Assembly (NCBI RefSeq): GCF_943734655.1
Contig: NC_071355.1
Location: 69,569,449 to 69,633,448 of the forward strand
Origin: Sabethes cyaneus
Taxonomy: Eukaryota > Arthropoda > Insecta > Diptera > Culicidae
Direction: 5' to 3'
Length of the DNA stretch: 64,000 nucleotides
Part shown: positions 56,995 to 64,000 of the stretch, one piece after another
Numbering within the stretch: the stretch's first letter is position 1
Layout of the letters: each line of letters begins with the position of its first letter
Notes under the pieces: model-generated
The model's database searches: none
The model's input: only the letters and a program-made list of their open reading frames with translations
Told to the model about the DNA's origin: nothing
Made by a program: the position numbers and the translations under genes

Positions 56995-59378
56995 TAGGGG
57001 GCCGTGCACTAATTACGTAAGGTATTATGGGGGGAGGGGGGGTTCCGCGAAATCTTACAAAATCTTATTTGGGGGGGAGGGGGGCTTAATCATTTCTTAC
57101 GTAAGATTTTCTCACACGAAAAAATTATGAAAAAGTCACATTTTTAATAGCAACTTATGTTATTTGTTACAAAAATTTTTAAATTGATGAAGTAAGTTGT
57201 GAAGTGTCGAAATCTTTCATGCTGCAAGGAAATGCATAGCAACCTGCTGAGTATTTTAGCCTTGTCCACTCAAGGAAATAGCAGTTGGCCTACTTGTTCC
57301 AGAGTCTCTGATGTCATCGGTTTATGCTATTATTTATAATTTATAATTTATTCGTATAATTCATAGGACAATTTGGGTCTAAATGAATACTTAAAAGTTA
57401 CTTAATTGTTAGTATTTACATTGTCAAGTGCACGAATACGTTAGCGGTAAATGCGTGATAGTTCGTCAAAAATAAAAACGTCAGCAAAGCAGTTGAATTG
57501 TCTGATCATGGAAGCGATGGGAGAGTTGGCAGCATATTGCGTTGAATAGGAGTCTTCCTGTAGAATCATTCTGGGTCGTAAGACTCTTGAAGGTGCGTAG
57601 AGTCCGATTTGCGATAGGATGTCCGGTGCATCATATTCGCCAGTTAAAAGTTTGCAGCCAAACAACGATTGCGAAACCTCTCTACGTCGACTTAGCGTGC
57701 TTAAACCCAACAGACGACAGCGGTCTTCGCATGGTGTTAAGTTTTGCTGATCCCTCCAAAGAAGATGACGAAGTGCATATCGAACAAATTTTCGCTGTAC
57801 GTTTTCCAGTCTGGCGGACCAGATAGACTCGTGCGGGCTTCAAACGATGCTCGCAAATTCCAGCGTTGACCGTACAATAGAGCAATAGAGAGCTTTGAAG
57901 CAGATCGGGTCATTGAATTCACCAGCAATCTTAAATATGAACCCAAGACTACGATTGGACTTGTCAACGATGGCAGAAATGTGGGACTTCATGGTGAGTT
58001 TCTCGTCAAGTAATACTCCAAGGTCCTTTATCTGTTCTACCCTATTCAATTTTGATCCGGAAATTTCGTAATCGAACTCTATTGCGCTTCTAGTGCGATG
58101 GAAACTGATGACGCAACATTTCTCCACACCCAGTAACAATTGATTCCTTACGCACCAGTCACTTAACATGTCCAGAAGCTTCTGCAACATTCTGCAGTCC
58201 TCGATTCTTCTGACTTCAAGATAGATCTTCAGATCATCAGCGAAGAAAAGCCTTCCATCTTCATTGAGTAGTAACGCTGCATCATTTATGTAGATACAGA
58301 ATAGCAATGGTCCCAAATTGCTACCCTGTGGCACACCAGAACCATTTGTAAACGCGGCAGGCCGGCAGTTGCCAAGTTGTACGAAGAGTTGCCTATCCGT
58401 AAGGTAAGTTTCCAACCATCTGCACAATCTTGTGGTACACCCAAGTTTCTCCAACTTGCTTAAAAGAATAGTATGATTAACGGTATTAAAAGCGGCCTTC
58501 AAATCAGTATAAACTGTATCCACTTGCGCTTTGGCGCTCATACTATTTATGCAGAACTATGTGAAATTCACCAAATTCGTTTCTACAGATTGCCCGGGAT
58601 CATTCCAACATATTTCGTTGCAATTTCCTATCTCAATCCCGCAAGGCAGCCGCAATCCCTTATGATATCACGAGAAATATTTTTGTTTAAAAGTAGCTTA
58701 CACAATTAATGTATAGCTGTACCAATGGAACAAGTGCTTGATAAGCTACTATACAACAAAAATGTTTTTTGGGATATACTGTTCTTCTGTTCCCAAATAT
58801 CTTGCCTGCCGTATGTGGCCAGAGTGGGGTCAGTATTTTGCTTCAAAGGAAACCGCGGTCATTACAGATCTGTACATTAGACGCAACGCAGTGCCAATTC
58901 CAACATAAGACCATGTCGCGTGTCATCTAGAAGAGGCAAAGAAGTTCTTTGTATACTACTTGACGAGGACACGTTTTCAGACGATTTAGATTGGATCAAT
59001 GCGAATTAAGTGAACGCTAGTGAGTTTCTGAGCATACACCAACATTTATTGACAACCTCAATGCTGAAATACGTTCTGTTCGTGAGGGGGCCATTAAGGG
59101 ATTTACAATAGATAATTGATATTATTTGTTTTTTTTTATGAATTTGTTTGAACTTTGGTTTTTATGAACTTGTTTGAACTTTGTTGACTGTTTCAATATT
59201 CTTTCAATGTCTATCTTTTTAAATAAAACTTGAATTTTGATGTTTCAAAAAATCTTACTAAGAACTTGTACGGGGGGGAGGGGGGATTGGCCAAAATCTT
59301 ACAAAATCTTATATAGGGGGGAGGGGGGGTTCAAAAATGAGGAAAAAGGCCTTACGTAATTATTGCACGGTCCCTAGT
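56995..59378. mobile_element. ~2.4 kb TIR element (GGCCGTGCACTAATTACGTAAG) hosting an RT remnant
   Basis: The left end CTAGGGGGCCGTGCACTAAT-TACGTAAGG and the right end, inverted CTAGGGACCGTGCAATAATT-ACGTAAGG, form a ~25 bp terminal repeat. Next to both ends lie two G-rich tracts (GGGGGGAGGGGGG) each followed by the phrase CTTACAAAATCTTATWT, in direct orientation. CTAG at both edges may be a target duplication. The middle holds a jockey-like reverse transcriptase remnant on the minus strand, presumably a later insertion. No transposase is seen. Confidence 0.72.
57441..58545 (-). pseudogene. jockey/CR1-like reverse transcriptase, 5'-truncated pseudogene
   Basis: The 233-codon minus frame (58541-57840) starts inside motif A (VDTVYTDLKAAFNTVNH), then carries GSGVPQGSNLGPLLFCIYIN, the palm box LFFADDLKIYLEV and IKDLGVLLDEKLTMKSHISA. 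A frameshift near 57845 leads to a C-terminal frame (57710-57441) with LFGCKLLTGEYDAPDILSQI. In between, a third frame supplies the YALRHL-type signature. Catalytic FADD is intact, but the endonuclease and fingers are missing and the frame is broken twice. It lies within the TIR element at 56995-59378. Same clade as the copy at 16740. Confidence 0.88.
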
Positions 59379-59399
59379 CAAATTTTTTCGCTTCAAAAG

Positions 59400-59845
59400 A
59401 CTTTTCTAGTTGTAGAAAGGTTTGTACTGCTGTTATTGCAGCTTTGCCTTCATGATTTGCTCAGAAGAGTTTTTGCTAAATAAGATTAAATTTAAATAAA
59501 GGTCCTTAATAAAACTATCATCATCATCATTAAATTTAAATAGTCATTTTTTTCATTATTTTTAACAAAACCAACGATAACCTTATCGATCTAATGGATT
59601 TCGATGAAGTTTTTTTTCTTATTTGCCTTTGGGATGAGTGACCCAGACCTCAGAGTCGTAGCGTGACATTGTGTCACCTTGGCGGAAGCCCAATTTGACG
59701 CTCCCTCATATCTTAAATCAGTGCTCATTCCAGGTTTATCACTTTTTCGTATTTGCCCCTTATCCAATACTTAGATGCACTTAACGTATGTATTGAAAAA
59801 ATGAATTGATTTCGGATGGCGATGAAAAAAAATTACAAAAGATAA
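59400..59845. other. No gene; short (ATC)n tail and dispersed motif
   Basis: An ATCATCATCATC run at about 59517-59530 following AATAAAACT resembles the 3' tail of a non-LTR element whose body I cannot identify. At 59650-59690 lies the inverse copy of the GCCACAATGTCACGCTACG motif seen near 37343 and 40098. Confidence 0.35.
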
Positions 59846-59849
59846 TTCA

Positions 59850-61805
59850 ATGAAACTGCCGGAAGAGGGTGAGCTGGATGAAGTCCATCTTGAGGACTGT
59901 TGGAATGCCGTGAAAAGAGCCATTAGCGAAGAACGTCCTAGGCCGTGTGGCACCGAATCGACTTAACGAATGGTTTGACGAGGAATACCAGTAGATATTG
60001 GCTGAGAAGAACGCAGCGCGGGTATAAATGCTGCGTAGAGCCACCCGTCAGAATGTGGAGTGATACAAACAGAAGTGGAGGCAGCAAACCCGACTCTTCA
60101 AGGAGAAGAAGCGCCACCAAGAGGAGAAGGAGTGCGAAGAACTCGAACAGCTTTCACGACACACGGAAGTTCTATCAGAGACTCAACGGATCTTGCAAAG
60201 GCTTCGAGCCGCGGGCCGAAATGTGCAGAGATAAAGCTGGAGGTATCTTGACTGACGATCGTGCGGTGATCGAAAGGTGGAAGCAGCACTACGATGAACA
60301 CCTGAATGGCGTGCAGGCGGAAGACCATGATAGCGGAGGAAGTGACCACATTGGTGTAGCAAGCAACGAAGATGTGCCACCCCCATCGATAAGGGAAGTT
60401 AAAGAAGTCATCCAGCGGCTGAAGAACAACAAAGCAGCGGGAAGGGATGGCATTGGAGCGGAACTTATTAAAATGGGCCCGGACAAGTTGGCCGGCTGTC
60501 TGCATCAACTAATTGTCAAGATTTGGGATACGGAACGACTACCGGAGGAGTGGAAAGACGGGGTTATCTGCTCTATCTACAAAAAAGGTGATAAGCTGGA
60601 ATGTGAGAACTACCGAGCAATCACTATCCTGAATGTCGTCTACAAAGTGCTGTCCCAAGTCATCTTTCATCGACTATCGCCAATAGCCAATAGATTTGTG
60701 GGAAGTTACCAGGCCGGCTTCATGGAGGGTCGGTCTACAACGGACCAAATCTTCACCCTGCGGCAGATCCTCCAGAAGTGCCGCGAATTCCGAGTCCCCA
60801 CGCACCACCTGTTCATCGATTTCAAAGCCGCATATGATAGCGTAAACCGACAAGAGCTATGGAAAATTTTGGACTAAAACGGCTTTCCGGGTAAGCTTAC
60901 TAGACTTATCATGGCTACGATGGATGGGAGTCTTTCCTGCCTGCTATTCAACATTGCGCTTGAAAGTATTATAAGACGAGATGCGATCGAAATGCAAGGC
61001 ACGATTTTCAATAAATCCAGTCAATTTATCTGCTTTGCTGACGACGTGGATGCTGTCGGCAGAACATTTGAGGCGGTGGAAGATCAGTACACCAGACTAA
61101 AACGCGAAGCAGAGAAGCTTGGACTGAAGATAAATACGTCTAAAACGAAGTATATGCTGGCGGGCGGGGCCGAGCGCGACAGGACCCACTTGGGCAGTAT
61201 CGTGGTAATCGACGGGGATGAGTTCGAGGTAGTCGACGAGTTCTTATATCTTATCACTGGCAACTGAGGACCACGTATTATCAGCGGAAGTCGGGCCTAC
61301 TACGGACTGCACAAACACTTGCGGTCGAATAATTTGATCCCCCGTATAAAGTGCACACTGCACAAAACGCTAATTAGACCGGTTGTCCTCTACGGGCACG
61401 AAACGTGGACACTGCTAGAAGAGGACCTACGAGCACTCGAAGTTTTCGAACGGCGGGTGCTAAGAACCATCTTTGGCGGAGTGCAAGAGAACGGCGTATG
61501 GAGGCGAAGAATGAACCACGAGCTCGCGCGTCTCTACGACGAACCAAGTATTCAGAAAGTGGTTAAAGCTGGACGGATACGTTGGGCAGGACATGTTGCT
61601 GGAATGCCGGTCAACTATCCTGCAAAAATGGTTTTCGCATCAAATCCGGTGCGAACAAGATGAAGAGGGGTACAGCGAGCGAGGTGGCAAAACCAGGTGG
61701 AGCGAGATCTGGCGAGCACTGGGTGCCCGCGGAACTGGAGATCAGTTGCCATAGACCGAAACAGATGGAGAAATTATACTGCCCAGACCTTGTCGTAAGA
61801 CGTTA
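59850..61805 (+). pseudogene. 5'-truncated RTE retrotransposon, second family
   Basis: The element begins in the linker between endonuclease and reverse transcriptase. The 310-codon frame (59945-60877) gives NNKAAGRDGIGAELIKMGPD, YRAITILNVVYKVLSQVIFH and HHLFIDFKAAYDSVNR (motif A intact), then a stop at 60875. After a deletion of about 30 codons that removes the LRQGD motif, 60911-61267 resumes SCLLFNIALESIIRRDAIEM and CFADDVDAVGR. 61319-61663 carries LYGHETWTLLEEDLRALEVF and RIRWAGHVAGMP. It is clearly related to the intact RTE but differs enough in sequence to be a separate family. Confidence 0.92.
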
Positions 61806-61809
61806 GGCC

Positions 61810-62275
61810 AATTTGTTTTAAATTCTATACGTTTATTAAGCCCTTTATAAAAATGATTAGACGCCCTGCCAGGTGGCTTTACTGCTGTGCACCAGAATCT
61901 TCACTATGGTCAATCAAAAGATAGACGTCGGCATATTATTCAACTCTTTCGTGGCCTTGGCGGTGCCTTTTCCGTTTTGGCCACAAAATATTGAAGTAAA
62001 TGCTATGTTTGAGCGCAGACAAACAGACGAGACACTCGCGTTAATTCCATTGTTCAATCAAAAACCACTCATTTTTTTCAAAAAAGCATGTTTCGCAACA
62101 TTGCTTCAAGTTTTCAGTATAAACCCTGCAGCATAAAACCCTGAAAATGCAAGCTACTCCGTAACATGTATAACGGAAGGTGCTAGTGTGCAAGCAAAAT
62201 GCGTAGGACGACGGTTTCGAAAGGATTTTCTTCTATGTGTCATGTCAGTTCGTCAGTGGTTTGAGCTTCGCCCTA
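61810..62275. other. No feature recognised
   Basis: An 87-codon plus frame (61873-62136) has no recognisable domain; the rest is spacer. Confidence 0.3.
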
Positions 62276-62279
62276 AAAT

Positions 62280-62640
62280 TTACTATTGATCGCAGTTTGG
62301 AGAGTTGGTGAATGTCGGAACCACCTTTATCTTCAGCCGGTGCATCTCCTCTAGGGATCTCTTGCCCTTGGCCCATGCCAGTTCCGGCCAAAAGACCACA
62401 TTCTTTGCGCGATACTTTTTATACAACATACAACAGCGGCTTGAACATTCTCTTCTCTCTGATCGTCAGCCATAGAAGGATCTTCTTCGGGAACCTGGGG
62501 CAGAAGATATACTCGACGTCATCATTTACTTTTTTGGTGGGAACGTACTCGGTCCTTTGCCAGCCGTTACGTACAGCGTTAAATAGTTTTCGTCGCCCAT
62601 TATGACCACGACATCGTGCTTCGCCGGAAAAATGTTTTTC
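62280..62640 (-). pseudogene. Decayed Tc1/mariner (ITm) transposase
   Basis: On the minus strand DVVVIMGDENYLTLYV corresponds to the first catalytic Asp region (normally DDETY), and further on YKKYRAKNVVFWPELAWAKG corresponds to the second, with Glu where Asp is usual. VVPTFTNSPNC precedes the expected position of the third acid, which is lost. Two stops and frame changes lie between. N-terminal sequence up to about 62900 may belong to the same copy but is not recognisable. Confidence 0.7.
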
Positions 62641-64000
62641 ACTTGCACCTTTAGCCGTTTTCTGGCCGATTGCCTCCTACTCAGACACGGCCAGCCTCGA
62701 CTGAGGCTTCCACATATGTGTGTTGCCAGTGAATCCTCTCTGATCTTCGTATTTCTTTATTATAGGCAGTGAGAATTTGTTTATACTTCTCCCACTGTTG
62801 CGTTCGTCTAACTCGTTAAATAATTTCCGGGTTTACTCTCTAAATTTCACTAAGGTTTTGTTCCACCTGGGTACATCTCTATTCATAGAGCGTTCCTTTG
62901 CAGGACAGCTTTCATGATTTGCTAGTTGGATCAGGTGTGAAAGTTGTTTTGAATTGTCCTCTTGTTCTTGAGTAGCATTTCAAGCTCTTGACTCCAACCT
63001 TCAGGTTCAAATTATGCTGATCCCAGTTTGTTTTCCTGGAATCTTTTAAGATTTCTTTCATAAATCATTTTTTTCATAATCAAATATAATTTACTGGTGA
63101 TCGGACAAGGATTTTTCATTCGATACATTCCAATTTTTTTATTTTATGTTATCGTTGGACCGCATAGTGTTAAGTCAGGTGCTTTTGGTCTTATAACGTT
63201 TACAACAGTTGGCGATGTGAGAATAACTCCCGAACGTTGATCCTCCACATGGGTTATTATTTAAATTCAATTTAAAATGGTTTTTAATTGTTCCATCTCT
63301 ATGATGTTAATTTGCTGGGAAATAGAATCCACTGTTCTTTACCAGCAGTGAACAGGGAAAGCAATTTACTGCACAGGGTGCCCTGGTGCCATGCAGGCTC
63401 AGTTCAACTTTGGGAAACTTAATTAGGCCCCTCAAGCATTCATCTTTAGGCACGGGTCGCGTTACACCGTGGGTTCTCAGCAATTTGCTCAAAATCCAGC
63501 ATGCTTGCTACATTGAGAGCAAAAAATTCTTTACAAGATTCGTCGCGGAAGAAGCCCGGTGTGCAGATCCAGATGGACCCATCACATGGATGCCACCATC
63601 CACGAATTTAGCGATAGGTAGCTTCCATTAAGCGTCCTTATTTCATTTGCTGGGTCCATGCCGAATGTTATGAGTCGAATTTTTTGGTTCATGATATATG
63701 ATACGCTCAAAAAATCAATTCTAACTTGTATGCCCTAAATCATGTAAACTTGATGGATAGATTTGAACTCAATTCAAACGTTTACTTTATACCTACAGCA
63801 AAAATCATATAATAATTTAAACTACACTTCACTTTAAAAGCCATACTTTATTGGAGATTTTACATTCTAACATACTATTTTTTACTAATGTACAAAACTG
63901 AAATTAATCTTATCTGACTATTATATTATAGTATGATTGTAGATAATCTAGGGAGAGTGACTTTTGATTTTAATGGGTTCTAAGCATTCACATTCTTGCA
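62641..64000. other. No feature recognised
   Basis: AT-rich sequence with short chance ORFs. No repeat with a second copy in the window and no RNA gene was seen up to the window end. Confidence 0.35.

Overview
This window reads as intergenic, transposon-dense DNA from an insect nucleus, most likely a mosquito. I found no complete host gene. The mosquito call rests on an IS630-Tc1-mariner transposase with DD37E spacing (a family described from mosquitoes), several RTE and jockey/CR1-like retrotransposon remnants, two kinds of tRNA-derived SINE, and many short TIR elements. A culicine such as Aedes is my best guess from remembered repeat text; this is not a database result.

Layout. 0-3.4 kb: a nest of non-coding elements (outer candidate TIR element, a ~1 kb foldback, and a TA-flanked MITE inside one foldback arm). 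3.4-8.2 kb: mostly unique AT-rich DNA with one piggyBac-like MITE and one short MITE. 8.2-12.8 kb: decayed jockey-like retrotransposon pieces, a ~95 bp tandem array and an 859 bp foldback. 12.8-16.7 kb: nothing recognised. 16.7-18.3 kb: a reverse transcriptase pseudogene. 18.9-20.4 kb: a hAT-like non-autonomous element with a perfect 8 bp target duplication. 21-23.3 kb: a DUF4780-like fragment, a broken mariner and a SINE. 25.2-28.3 kb: a 2.3 kb polypurine tract followed by a ~667 bp (AGT)n array. 30.9-33.7 kb: three MITE-like elements and a SINE. 35-35.4 kb: a histone H2A/H2B pseudogene relic ending in a histone 3' stem-loop. 36-41.3 kb: RTE fragments, a full-length SINE and a decayed mariner, set in degenerate 'GTCCAAATCTG' arrays. 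43.8-45.5 kb: a second degenerate array. 45.65-50.17 kb: a DD37E mariner split by a complete RTE retrotransposon. 50.5-64 kb: polypurine tract, RTE remnants, a MITE, a ~2.4 kb TIR element that now holds a jockey-like RT remnant, a 5'-truncated RTE and a mariner remnant.

The best-supported intact protein is the 1022-residue RTE endonuclease/reverse transcriptase at 46986..50054. Its element has a 12 bp target-site duplication and almost no 3' UTR, so it looks young. Nearly everything else is broken. Most decayed coding remnants lie on the minus strand while the young RTE lies on the plus strand. The window is a record of nested insertions rather than a set of cooperating genes.
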